NCBI GenBank assembly: GCA_041946825.1
Contig: JBHGBD010000002.1
Span: 282,740-346,739 of the forward strand
Direction: 5' to 3'
Length of the DNA stretch: 64,000 bases
From: CAZTHM01 sp041946825
GTDB taxonomy: Bacteria; Acidobacteriota; Terriglobia; UBA7540
A program made the position numbers and the translations under genes. Positions 18,290 through 26,393 of this stretch are shown here, one piece after another. Each line of letters opens with the position of its first letter. The first letter of the stretch is position 1. The notes under the pieces were generated by a model. That model was not told the origin of the DNA. It did not search any database and saw only the letters and a program-made list of their open reading frames with translations.

Positions 18290-18305
18290 TGTGAAAAGTT
18301 TCTTG
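18290..18305. promoter_or_regulatory. Operator candidate 4, TGTGAAAAGTTTCTTG, overlapping a plus-strand -35
   Basis: GTGAAAAGTTTC runs into TTGACA at 18303-18308, giving almost the same operator/-35 geometry as on the receptor side. The matching -10 (TAGGTA at 18326) is poor, so the promoter may need an activator. Confidence 0.45.
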
Positions 18306-18321
18306 ACAAACCCTCAGGCTG

Positions 18322-19704
18322 ATGGTAGGTAACGTCTTCTTACCTCGCCTTTCGAATGTGCGCCGGCTATGTCCCGCACACTGCCATTCGTTGGCGAGTT
18401 CGACAGAGTGGAGCGGCCCTTTGTCAAAGCACAAACTCCGTGAGCGCCCATTGAAAGCGTCGGGGCCCGAACCCCGGGCGCCATTCTCCGGCCAGCCAGC
18501 CGTCATCCGTGAAGTCAGTCTGTTTCCGATATTGACCCCGCGAATCTCCGGCGATTACTCACAGCACGTCATCATCAAGCTCGAGACGGAGGTTGGAATC
18601 ACCGGCGTGGGCGAGTATGCCGACGTCACGGATCTGCCCTTGACCATGCCCGATCTCGGCGACCTCACAGCCAGCCTGAGGAATGTCCTGTGCGGCCAGA
18701 ATGCCATGGAATTATCGCGGCTCGATCATTTGCTCGGAATGCTCTTCACCGGTCGCGGGGACACGGGCATCTACACGGGCAGCTTGCGAGCCGGGGTGGA
18801 AATGGCCCTGCATGACATCGCAGGGAAGGCGCTGGGGGTTCCCGTTTACGTTCTCTTCGGTGGCCCGGTCCGCACGCGCATTAAGGTTTGTTTTCCGCTG
18901 TTCCGGAATCTCGAGAAAAAGCACATCGAATTCAACCTCGGCCTGGTGGAGCGACTTCGGCGCGAGGGATTTGACGTCTTTCGTGTCTATATCGGCGGGG
19001 CGCCGGAGTACGACGACAAGTTTCTCGCCGCCCTGCGCCGCCAAGCAGGCGACCGCATCACGATGCAGGCCTTCGACCTCAGCAATCACGTGCACCCCAC
19101 GGACGCGGTCCGCCTGATCAATCGGCTTCGCAAGCATTACGAGCCGCAATATGTCGAGAGCGTAGCGCCCCTTCACGATGTCAAGGGAATGGCCGAGGTC
19201 CGCGCCAGGCTTGATCTTCCCGTCAGCGAGCATGTCGGAGACGCGCGCCACGCCCTCGCCCTTTGGGAAGCGCGCGCCATCGATATCATTAATGTCGCGA
19301 ACAGCGCGCATGGCGGAATGCGCGAATCGCTCCGAGTCTTTGCGATGGCCGAGGCCTTGGGGCTGCGAACCATCCTGAGCACGACCCAGGAAACATCTCT
19401 TGGAACTGCGGCGGAAGCTCACGTGGGGGCAGCGGTCGTGAACATGCACTATCCCACCGTCGCGATCGGCCCCAGGCTCTATACCGCCGACCCGGCACGG
19501 AATCCGATCCAGTACCAGGACGGCTACATGCTGGTGCCCGACGGCCCCGGCCTCGGAATCGAGATGGATTGGGAGAAAGTCGAGCGCCTGCGGCACCCCA
19601 TCGGATGGCGGGATTTTGAAATCGACCATTCCCTTCCCGACGTGCACGACCGCGCCTGGAAGGTCAACCTGGCAAGCGGTTTGAAAGGAATGAGGAAGAA
19701 ATAA
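18322..19704 (+). CDS. Mandelate racemase/muconate lactonizing-type enolase-superfamily protein
   Basis: Up to 460 residues, but the true start is unclear. The family N-terminal capping domain begins near residue 62 (VIREVSLFPILTPRISG), and a -35-like box sits just before 18322, so a start further downstream (GTG at 18358 or a TTG) is possible. The barrel shows LRAGVEMALHDIAGKALGVPVYVLFGG, VESVAPLHD and SEHVGD, the last two matching the usual metal-ligand strands 4 and 5. At strand 2 the usual KxK is replaced by FRVYIGG, so the usual catalytic lysine is absent. It probably acts on a sugar acid, with the reaction unknown. It is first in an operon with cupin, SDR, MFS transporter and a second family member. 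Confidence 0.85.
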   Translation: MVGNVFLPRLSNVRRLCPAHCHSLASSTEWSGPLSKHKLRERPLKASGPEPRAPFSGQPAVIREVSLFPILTPRISGDYSQHVIIKLETEVGITGVGEYADVTDLPLTMPDLGDLTASLRNVLCGQNAMELSRLDHLLGMLFTGRGDTGIYTGSLRAGVEMALHDIAGKALGVPVYVLFGGPVRTRIKVCFPLFRNLEKKHIEFNLGLVERLRREGFDVFRVYIGGAPEYDDKFLAALRRQAGDRITMQAFDLSNHVHPTDAVRLINRLRKHYEPQYVESVAPLHDVKGMAEVRARLDLPVSEHVGDARHALALWEARAIDIINVANSAHGGMRESLRVFAMAEALGLRTILSTTQETSLGTAAEAHVGAAVVNMHYPTVAIGPRLYTADPARNPIQYQDGYMLVPDGPGLGIEMDWEKVERLRHPIGWRDFEIDHSLPDVHDRAWKVNLASGLKGMRKK

Positions 19705-20099
19705 TGGCCCTCATCCGAAAGACGAACCTTCTGAAGGTCCTGGAGAACCAGCCGCCGCGCGCCAATTTCCATGTCATCGAAATTGACCGCGACTACACCG
19801 TGCGTGTGGCTCGAACCGCCGGACGCTTTCCGTGGCACTACCATCCCCACGGCGACGAAGGCTGGTTGGTGTTTGAAGGCCGCCTGCGCATCGAGACCGA
19901 GGAAGGCGCGGTGGAACTCGAACGCGGCGATTTCACCACCATCCCGCGCGGCCTCCGGCACTCGCCCGAAGCATTGGTGGCCGGAACGACCGTCGTCATC
20001 TTCAATCGCCGCGAACTTGGCATGGTGCTGGACGACCCGCGCGTGGATTTGGGCGGCTTCCGGGAAAGCGATCTCACCGGCCCAGGGTCAAACGCATGA
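19704..20099 (+). CDS. Small cupin-domain protein
   Basis: A 131-residue single-domain cupin. Motif 1 is HYHPHGDEGWLVFEGRLRIE (residues 45-65, metal-binding histidines and glutamate) and motif 2 is RGDFTTIPRGLRHSPEA. The start overlaps the stop of the preceding gene by one base and the end overlaps the SDR gene by four, so translation is coupled across the three genes. Cupins in sugar-acid operons often isomerise or bind keto-sugars (KdgF is an example), but nothing here fixes the reaction. Confidence 0.88.
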   Translation: MALIRKTNLLKVLENQPPRANFHVIEIDRDYTVRVARTAGRFPWHYHPHGDEGWLVFEGRLRIETEEGAVELERGDFTTIPRGLRHSPEALVAGTTVVIFNRRELGMVLDDPRVDLGGFRESDLTGPGSNA

Positions 20100-20872
20100 T
20101 GCTCACCAACAAAGCTGCGGTCATCACGGGGGGAGGCTCGGGAATCGGCAGGGGCATCGCCCACGCTTTCAGCAAACAGGGAGCGCGAACGATAGTCCTC
20201 GACCAAAATACCGAAGCCTCCGAAAAGGTCGCGCGTGAAATCACGGACGAGGGCGGAGCCGCTTGCGCCGTGACCGCCGATGTTTCGTGTGCGGGACAAG
20301 TGAAGTCGGTCTTCGATAAGATCCGCGGGCTCACCACAAGGATCGACATCCTGGTCAACTGCGCGGGAATTTATGTTCATAAGGACGCTTTGAGCCTGGG
20401 GGAAGAAGATTGGGACCGCTGCCTGAACGTGAATTTGAAAGGCGCCTGGCTCTGTTCGCGCGAAGCGATTCCGTTGATGAACGGCGGGGCCGGCGGGGCG
20501 ATCATCAACATCGGCTCCACCCACGCCGTGCGCGCGCAGGGGAACGCCTTTCCCTACGGCGTCAGCAAGGGCGGGCTGATTTCGCTCACGCGCAGTCTGG
20601 CAGTGGATTTCGGGCGTGAAAATATCCGGGTGAATCTGATTTGCCCGGGATTCGTCCTGACGCCGCTCACCCAGGAGCTCTTTTCCGGGCCGCGCGCCGC
20701 AACGCTGGAAGGACTGATTGCCATGGAGCCCATGCCGGTGCGAATCTATCCCGAAGATATCGCCAACGCCGCCGTGTTCCTGGCTTCCGACATGGCGCGC
20801 TGCATCACCGGCGCCACCCTCTATGTCGATGGCGGGCGCACGATTTCCGCCGGCATCGACCACGCCGAGTAG
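20096..20872 (+). CDS. Short-chain dehydrogenase/reductase (SDR)
   Basis: A 258-residue classical SDR. The cofactor motif is TGGGSGIGRG (residues 10-19), the structural motif is NCAGIY, and the catalytic region is NIGSTHAVRA followed by YGVSKGG, giving the Ser, Tyr and Lys of the active site. The C terminus ends with the usual ITGATLYVDGGRT. ATGA overlap with the cupin gene. In this operon it would oxidise or reduce a sugar, sugar acid or keto-deoxy sugar; KduD-like and sugar-dehydrogenase roles are both possible. Confidence 0.9.
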   Translation: MMLTNKAAVITGGGSGIGRGIAHAFSKQGARTIVLDQNTEASEKVAREITDEGGAACAVTADVSCAGQVKSVFDKIRGLTTRIDILVNCAGIYVHKDALSLGEEDWDRCLNVNLKGAWLCSREAIPLMNGGAGGAIINIGSTHAVRAQGNAFPYGVSKGGLISLTRSLAVDFGRENIRVNLICPGFVLTPLTQELFSGPRAATLEGLIAMEPMPVRIYPEDIANAAVFLASDMARCITGATLYVDGGRTISAGIDHAE

Positions 20873-20875
20873 CCC

Positions 20876-22162
20876 ATGCGACCGTCACCTGGTAACTCGC
20901 CGCTCGGGCAGGGCGGGCGCACGGTGCTGGTTCTGCTGTTTTTCGCCACACTGATCAACTACCTCGACCGGCTGGCGATTTCCATTGTCGCTCCCGCACT
21001 ACAGAGCGAGTTTTCGTTCTCGGATGTCGATTACTCGCACATCGTCTTCCTTTTCATCCTGGGGTACACGCTGGGACAGACCGCGTTCGGGAAGTTGATG
21101 GACCGACAGGGCACGCGAACGGGGCTCCTGCTCTGCGTCGGGCTATGGTCCATCGCGGCATGCCTTCACAGTCTGGCGATTGGGATCCTCACTTTCGGCC
21201 TTTTCAGGTTTCTTCTCGGCCTCACCGAAGGAGGAAACTGGCCGGGCGCCGTCAAGGCCGTCAGCGAAAACCTGCCCGCCCCTCGCCGCGCCTTTGCCGT
21301 GGGCGTGTTCAACAGCGGGTCGATCGTCGGCGCGATCATCGCGCCTCCGGCCATCGTTGCCATTGAGCGCCTGTGGGGATGGCGGCCGATGTTCACCATC
21401 GTAGGCTTGACCGGGTTCATCTGGATTGGCGCCTGGGCTCACTACTACCGGCGTCGCGCGCCTGCCGTGGCGCCGCAGGCTGATACGATTGCGGCGCCGA
21501 GCTCAACTCTGAAGCATTTGCGCCAGCGAGCCGTCTGGGGGTTGATGATCGGGCGTTTCTTTTCCGATCCCATCTGGTGGTTCTACGCTTTCTGGCTTCC
21601 GACCTACCTCGCGCGGGTGAGAGGATTCGACCTGGTCACAATTGGCAAGTCCGCGTGGATTCCCTACACTGCCGCTGGAGTGGGAGGGCTGATGGGCGGT
21701 CACGCGTCAAGCCTGTTGGCTAAGCGAGGCTGGCCGTTGGCCGCGGCGCGCAAGGCCGTCATGATGGCGAGCGCCGCATTGATGCTCGCCGGGTTGCCGG
21801 CCATCTGGGCGGACAGCCACGTCGCGGCGCTCGGGTGGATCAGCGTGGTGTTATTCGGTTACGCCAGTTGGGCAAGCAACATGCTGAGTCTGCCGGCAGA
21901 CCTGTTCCCTTCGTCATCTGTGGGTGAGATCTCGGGTCTAAGCGGGACGGCCGCGGCTTGTGGCGGAATGCTTTTGACCCTCGCCGTCGGCCGGATCGTT
22001 GAACGTTTTTCATACGGACCGGTGTTTGGGCTGGCATCGATCATGATCCTCCTCGCGGCGGCGGCCGTCATGTTGCTGGTTCGAGCCGAAAATCCTCAGA
22101 CGCCTGAGCAATCCTCAGCAGCCCCGGAAACAATTGCCAGCGCGCGCGAAGTTGTTCGCTGA
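20876..22162 (+). CDS. MFS transporter, anion:cation symporter (hexuronate/sugar-acid) type
   Basis: A 428-residue, 12-helix major-facilitator protein. Helix 1 carries NYLDRLAISIVAP, the family signature of ExuT/GudP-type symporters, followed by GKLMDRQGTRTG (the loop 2-3 motif) and LGLTEGGNWPGAVKAVSENLP (helix 4-5 region). The gene starts three bases after the SDR stop, and its neighbours are two enolase-superfamily enzymes, a cupin and an SDR, so proton-coupled import of a hexuronate or aldonate is likely. The exact substrate cannot be read from sequence. Confidence 0.88.
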   Translation: MRPSPGNSPLGQGGRTVLVLLFFATLINYLDRLAISIVAPALQSEFSFSDVDYSHIVFLFILGYTLGQTAFGKLMDRQGTRTGLLLCVGLWSIAACLHSLAIGILTFGLFRFLLGLTEGGNWPGAVKAVSENLPAPRRAFAVGVFNSGSIVGAIIAPPAIVAIERLWGWRPMFTIVGLTGFIWIGAWAHYYRRRAPAVAPQADTIAAPSSTLKHLRQRAVWGLMIGRFFSDPIWWFYAFWLPTYLARVRGFDLVTIGKSAWIPYTAAGVGGLMGGHASSLLAKRGWPLAAARKAVMMASAALMLAGLPAIWADSHVAALGWISVVLFGYASWASNMLSLPADLFPSSSVGEISGLSGTAAACGGMLLTLAVGRIVERFSYGPVFGLASIMILLAAAAVMLLVRAENPQTPEQSSAAPETIASAREVVR

Positions 22163-22190
22163 GTTAAAGCCTGACCAAGGAGATGTGGAA

Positions 22191-23381
22191 ATGACCAGCC
22201 AAAACGCCAGGATATCGAAAATCGAATGCTTGCAGCTTCGTTCGCCGCACGCCGCCCCGGACGATTGCGATGGCGCGGTGGACACGGCGGCCATCCGCGT
22301 CACAGCGAGCAACGGCGAGTACGGCCTGGGCGAGACCGACGCGCCTCCCAACGCCATCGCCGCGTTGCTCGAGACACCCACCGCGCATATCTGGAGCCGC
22401 GGCGTGCGCGATATCCTGCTCGGCGAGAATCCGCTGGAAGTCGAAGCTCTGTGGGACAAGCTCTACGAAGGCACGATTTACCACGGCCGTCGTGGCCTCG
22501 GCATCATGCTGATTTCGGCGATTGATATCGCCCTGCACGACCTGCGCGGCAAACTCCTGCGCAAACCGGTCTATCAACTCCTGGGCGGCGCGGCACGGCT
22601 GTTCGTGACTCCGTACGCCACACTTTTCCCCAGCATGCCGCAGGGCCGCTCGTGGGCGGAGATGCGCAAGGCTTGCTTCGAACTGATCGAGAAGGCGGTC
22701 GCGTTCGGGTTTCGCGCCATGAAAATGGAAATGCTCTTCTACGATCTGGTTGACGACCCAGAGCTGGTCAGATTCATCCATGAATGCCGGAAGTTGGCCG
22801 GCGATGATCGCGAGTTCATGATCGACGTTGGCTATCGCTGGAAGAATTTCAACGACGCTCTCTGGGTTCTGCGCAGGATCGAGGATGACAGGGTCTTCTT
22901 TGTTGAAACGCCTGTCCACACCGACGACCTCGACGGGCTGGCTCGGCTCGCCGACGCAACGACCACGCCCGTGGCGGCCGGTGAATTCCTCCAAACCCGG
23001 CACGAATTCCGCGAATTGATGGACCGCGGGCATTGCGACGTGATCCAGCCCGACCTCGGCCGCGTGGGCGGCTTTACCGAAGCGATGCGCTGCGCGCGCA
23101 TGGCCGCGGAGCGCGGACTCACCTGCGTCCCGCACGCCTGGAAGACGGGGCTGACCGCGGCGGCGACTCGGCACTTTGGCGCGGCGGTCGCGAATTGCCC
23201 CTACACCGAATTGTTCCATCCTGATTTCTTCCCTTCGTTCCTTCGGCCGAGACTGGCCAAGCCGGAAGCGCCGGTCATCGACGGCAAATGGTCTCTGCCT
23301 GATCAGCCCGGCATCGGAGTGACTCTGGATGAGGAGATCGTCACAAAGTGTTTAGTCCAGCCGCCGACCGTTATCTCTTAA
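22191..23381 (+). CDS. Enolase-superfamily sugar-acid dehydratase-like protein
   Basis: About 396 residues from the ATG at 22191, chosen because AAGGAG lies at 22177-22182; the frame opens earlier, inside the MFS gene. The N-terminal cap (ISKIECLQLRS, YGLGETDAPP) is followed by the barrel. Barrel residues can be placed by strand: lysine in RAMKMEM (2), aspartate in MIDVGYRW (3), glutamate in FVETPVH (4), glutamate in VAAGEFLQTR (5), aspartate in VIQPDLGRVGG (6) and histidine in CVPHAWKTG (7). The Asp/His pair on strands 6 and 7 is the mandelate-racemase-type base, as in many aldonate dehydratases. It would yield a 2-keto-3-deoxy acid. It differs clearly from the first family member at 18322. 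Confidence 0.87.
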   Translation: MTSQNARISKIECLQLRSPHAAPDDCDGAVDTAAIRVTASNGEYGLGETDAPPNAIAALLETPTAHIWSRGVRDILLGENPLEVEALWDKLYEGTIYHGRRGLGIMLISAIDIALHDLRGKLLRKPVYQLLGGAARLFVTPYATLFPSMPQGRSWAEMRKACFELIEKAVAFGFRAMKMEMLFYDLVDDPELVRFIHECRKLAGDDREFMIDVGYRWKNFNDALWVLRRIEDDRVFFVETPVHTDDLDGLARLADATTTPVAAGEFLQTRHEFRELMDRGHCDVIQPDLGRVGGFTEAMRCARMAAERGLTCVPHAWKTGLTAAATRHFGAAVANCPYTELFHPDFFPSFLRPRLAKPEAPVIDGKWSLPDQPGIGVTLDEEIVTKCLVQPPTVIS

Positions 23382-23420
23382 GGGTCGGGCGCCAGGAAAC
23401 GAATAATTAAAGCCAAGAGA

Positions 23421-24368
23421 ATGCGCATCTCACGGCAGGCTGCCATCAATCTCGGTATCCTCGTGCTCGTCAACGCAATGTGGGCGGCGCAATATGCCGC
23501 GTACAAAGTCGCCACGGAGAAAATGGGGCCGGTAACAGTCAGCGCTTGGACGTTCGCAATAGCTTCGCTCGCTCTCTTACCTTTTCTGATCAGAGAACGC
23601 CGAAAGCCGAATGTGGCCGGCAACCCCGTGCCATGGGAATCGAGGTGGACCCGCCAGGACGTTTCCGGATTTCTCATCATCGGTGTGGTGGGCCTGATCC
23701 CTGCTTCGGCGGTCTTGGCCTGGGGGGTCGACCGCTCGACAGCATCCAACGCAGCGCTCATCTACCTGACGGTGCCGATCCTCACTGCGGTTCTGGCTTC
23801 GGCGATCCTGGGAGAACGCATGACCGTGGTGCGCTGGGCCAGCCTCGCGGTATCACTGGTCGGAGTGCTGATCCTCTCCGACATCAACTGGCGTCACATC
23901 GGGCTCGCAGATATGAGGTTCCTCTTTGGGAACTTTCTAGTTCTGGTGGCCTGTGCGTGCAGCGCGTTCTACAACGTGTACTGCAAAGGACTGCTGCGGC
24001 GCTTCACACCGCTTGAAGTTCTGGTTTACGGATACCTGATCGCTCTCGCCGTCAGCCTGCCGTTATTGGTTTGGGCTGAGCCGATCTCGGTCGAGGCTAT
24101 TCACGGGTACGGCCTTCGCGTCTGGGCCGCGCTCGCCGTCCTCAGTATTTTCAGTTGGGGGCTGGCGATGGTGCTGTGGATGTTCGTCTTGAAGCGCCTC
24201 GACGTAAGCCAGGCTTCGGTCTCGATCTACCTTCTTCCGTTTCTCGGCGTACTCATCTCCGCGCTCACACTCCACGAGCGGATTACCCCGGCCATGATCG
24301 TGGGAGGACTCATTACGCTCGCGGGGACGATTCTGATCACCAGTCTCGAGCCGACGCCCGGAGGGTAA
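23421..24368 (+). CDS. EamA/DMT-family membrane transporter
   Basis: A 315-residue, ten-helix protein of the drug/metabolite transporter superfamily with two EamA repeats. The first repeat is about residues 12-145 (NAMWAAQYAAYKVA at the start, YLTVPILTAVLASAILGERMT at the end). The second is about residues 165-305, closing with YLLPFLGVLISALTLHERIT and the typical IVGGLITLAGTILI. It lies 40 bases after the dehydratase gene, so it may be the last gene of the operon. Substrate unknown; a metabolite or sugar-acid permease is a guess from context. Confidence 0.87.
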   Translation: MRISRQAAINLGILVLVNAMWAAQYAAYKVATEKMGPVTVSAWTFAIASLALLPFLIRERRKPNVAGNPVPWESRWTRQDVSGFLIIGVVGLIPASAVLAWGVDRSTASNAALIYLTVPILTAVLASAILGERMTVVRWASLAVSLVGVLILSDINWRHIGLADMRFLFGNFLVLVACACSAFYNVYCKGLLRRFTPLEVLVYGYLIALAVSLPLLVWAEPISVEAIHGYGLRVWAALAVLSIFSWGLAMVLWMFVLKRLDVSQASVSIYLLPFLGVLISALTLHERITPAMIVGGLITLAGTILITSLEPTPGG

Positions 24369-24424
24369 GGAACGCGTGGCCTATCGGTTGGCAGTTTTGT
24401 GGGTTTTGGTCCCACCGTGCGACG

Positions 24425-26116
24425 CTAAAGCGCGGGTTGCCTGGCCGCTCCCACCCAGAGAACCCAATCGTCGCTGTCCGGCGTTTTGAAACGGGCAATC
24501 GGGCCACGACCAGCGGGCGCCGTTAGCCGGACCCCGGTTCGAGGATTGAACCACCGCGCGTCGAGGGGTTTCCCCAATCCGTCGAGGCGGAGTTTGATTT
24601 CGCCGCCAACGGGTGTGTAAGCGAGCAGCCAACCGTCCGCCTTGGCCACGGCTACGAAGCGGGTCGGATCGGAAACGCCCGGCTGCTCGACCAACAAATC
24701 CTGTGCCGGGCGGAGCCTCCACCACTCGAGCGAGGCGAAAAGCGACTTCAGGTGTTTCATGTCCGTGCTGCCGGGCAAATTCATGGCTTCGTACCAGGGC
24801 TTGGCGACGCCGGAGCCCAGGTGACTCATGGGAATATTAGGTTCGAGCTCCCAACTCCAAACTCCGTGCGCACCGTAGGAGACTCCCGCCGGAGGCGAGA
24901 CGAGCAGGCTCCAATAGGCGGCGCGGCGCACGGCGTGGGCGTCGAACCGCTTCCGCGATTCGTAGCTGATGTGGTCTTCGTAATTCGGCTCCAGGTTGAT
25001 AATGGGATGGCGAGGCTCCTTCACCCAATCCGTCGCGGGCGGGCCCTCCACAAGCCAGCGCAATTCTTCCGCACTGTCCCCGTGGCCGCTCTGATAGCTG
25101 ATAATGCTGTACCAAGGCTCTGATCGGAACTCATCAGCCACCCATTGCTGTCCGGCGGGGTGCATCGTCGCCGGGCGAGTCGAATGGTCTCCGAAGGCGG
25201 CGCGGCCAATCTTCTTCCAGCGTTCTGAGCGCTCCCCGCGATAGTCGCTGTCACCGGCCAGAATCCATATCACTTGGTGCGCTCCGTAGCGAGCGACCAT
25301 GTATCGCGCCAACACAATCAGTTGGTCATCCGGGAGCGAAGTCCCTGGATTCAGGTCGAGCGTCAGTTGGTTCCAATGCGCCGCCCAGGCGAGCACGGGC
25401 GCCGCCACCAGGCCATGGTCGTTCAGCGCGTCAATGCGCTTGTCCATCCAGCGGAAGAAGAGGGGGTCGATCCAGATTCTTTCTTTTCCGAGGTAAGCCA
25501 CCCGCCCGTCGGCGTTGGCGGCGGCCGCCAGCCATTGAGTGGCGACGAATTGAATGGCCGTGAAGCCTTTGCCCGCGCGGTCGCGCAAGTAGGTGCCCCA
25601 GCTTCTAATGTCCGCCTTGAGCGGCCCGTTCCAGGCCGTGTCGGACAGCCAGAAGAACGGCGATCCGTCGGCATAAGCGAGGTGATAACGATCCTCGGAA
25701 ACGCGGAGGGCTCCATGTCGGTAGAGCGGATTCGCGCCGGAGTATTTCGAGCAGGTGAATTCACCCGTCCGGTCGTGGAGGCCGGCGTCGGCAGCGTTCG
25801 AGCTGCGCGTGCGATAAGTCCACCTGCCAATCTCGTCGGGGGAAAAACGCACCTTCCAGGTTTTCCCGCCATCCCAGAACGCCATCACCTCCTGAACTTT
25901 TGCGGTGGGCGAAGTGAAGACGACATCGACTTGCACGTCCTGAATCGGGTTGGCATATTCGGAGCTGCTCGCAAATTGCGTTTCGAATCGAGTCCATTGC
26001 GGGACACGCGCCGGCGACGATTGCACTTCCGCTGCAATTGAGCCGACGGTCAGCGAGAAACAGAAGGCGATAAACGGAGTGACCCGGAAACCGGAAAAAT
26101 GATTGCGCGCACTCAT
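24425..26116 (-). CDS. Secreted DUF5060/DUF4038 glycoside hydrolase, apiosidase-like (GH140 type)
   Basis: A 563-residue exported protein (VTPFIAFCFSLTVGSIAAE signal). Residues 30-125 match a DUF5060-type beta domain (VDVVFTSPTAKVQEVMAFWDGGKTWKVRFSP split over two blocks, then GRWTYR). Residues about 135-430 are the DUF4038 apiosidase-like barrel (DGSPFFWLSDTAWNGP, GFTAIQFVATQW, NYEDH). The last 90 residues form a beta domain (AVAKADGWLLAYTPVGGEI, RWFNPRTG) like the putative collagen-binding domain of these enzymes. GH140 members release D-apiose from rhamnogalacturonan II; that is family knowledge. It is divergent from an apiose catabolic gene set, which supports the assignment. Confidence 0.8.
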   Translation of the reverse strand: MSARNHFSGFRVTPFIAFCFSLTVGSIAAEVQSSPARVPQWTRFETQFASSSEYANPIQDVQVDVVFTSPTAKVQEVMAFWDGGKTWKVRFSPDEIGRWTYRTRSSNAADAGLHDRTGEFTCSKYSGANPLYRHGALRVSEDRYHLAYADGSPFFWLSDTAWNGPLKADIRSWGTYLRDRAGKGFTAIQFVATQWLAAAANADGRVAYLGKERIWIDPLFFRWMDKRIDALNDHGLVAAPVLAWAAHWNQLTLDLNPGTSLPDDQLIVLARYMVARYGAHQVIWILAGDSDYRGERSERWKKIGRAAFGDHSTRPATMHPAGQQWVADEFRSEPWYSIISYQSGHGDSAEELRWLVEGPPATDWVKEPRHPIINLEPNYEDHISYESRKRFDAHAVRRAAYWSLLVSPPAGVSYGAHGVWSWELEPNIPMSHLGSGVAKPWYEAMNLPGSTDMKHLKSLFASLEWWRLRPAQDLLVEQPGVSDPTRFVAVAKADGWLLAYTPVGGEIKLRLDGLGKPLDARWFNPRTGVRLTAPAGRGPIARFKTPDSDDWVLWVGAARQPAL

Positions 26117-26393
26117 GGCGAAATTCCCTCTCGAGACGATTCGGCGGAGCCAGGATCAAAGGCCATTCGCAGCTGAGACCCACAGCCTCCGCCGGAGTCT
26201 AGCATAAGTTGCATCGACGGCTGATGACGACTACGCGGTGCATTGCGGGAATCAAGCTGAGTTTTTCTGTCCGCAGAAACTCGATTTGATGACTGGAGTA
26301 TTCAGCCTCGAAATCAAATTTCAATTGCCCTAGACGCCGGCCCGTCTCGGCGGTATCTTCTGCACTCGAAGCTACGAATCGAGGGAGAGCGGA

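Larger units (their letters stand above)
17960..18321. promoter_or_regulatory. Divergent control region between the TonB receptor and the sugar-acid operon
   Basis: No gene is seen in these 362 bases. They contain a minus-strand promoter (18076-18104), a plus-strand -35-like TTGACA (18303-18308), and four GTGAAA-N2-TTTC dyads (18104-18119, 18124-18139, 18270-18285, 18290-18305). The arrangement points to coordinate control of both transcription units by one dimeric regulator. Confidence 0.65.

Noticed and set aside
22164..23219. A 351-codon open frame on the minus strand
   Set aside because: Antisense to the enolase-superfamily dehydratase with all expected catalytic residues.
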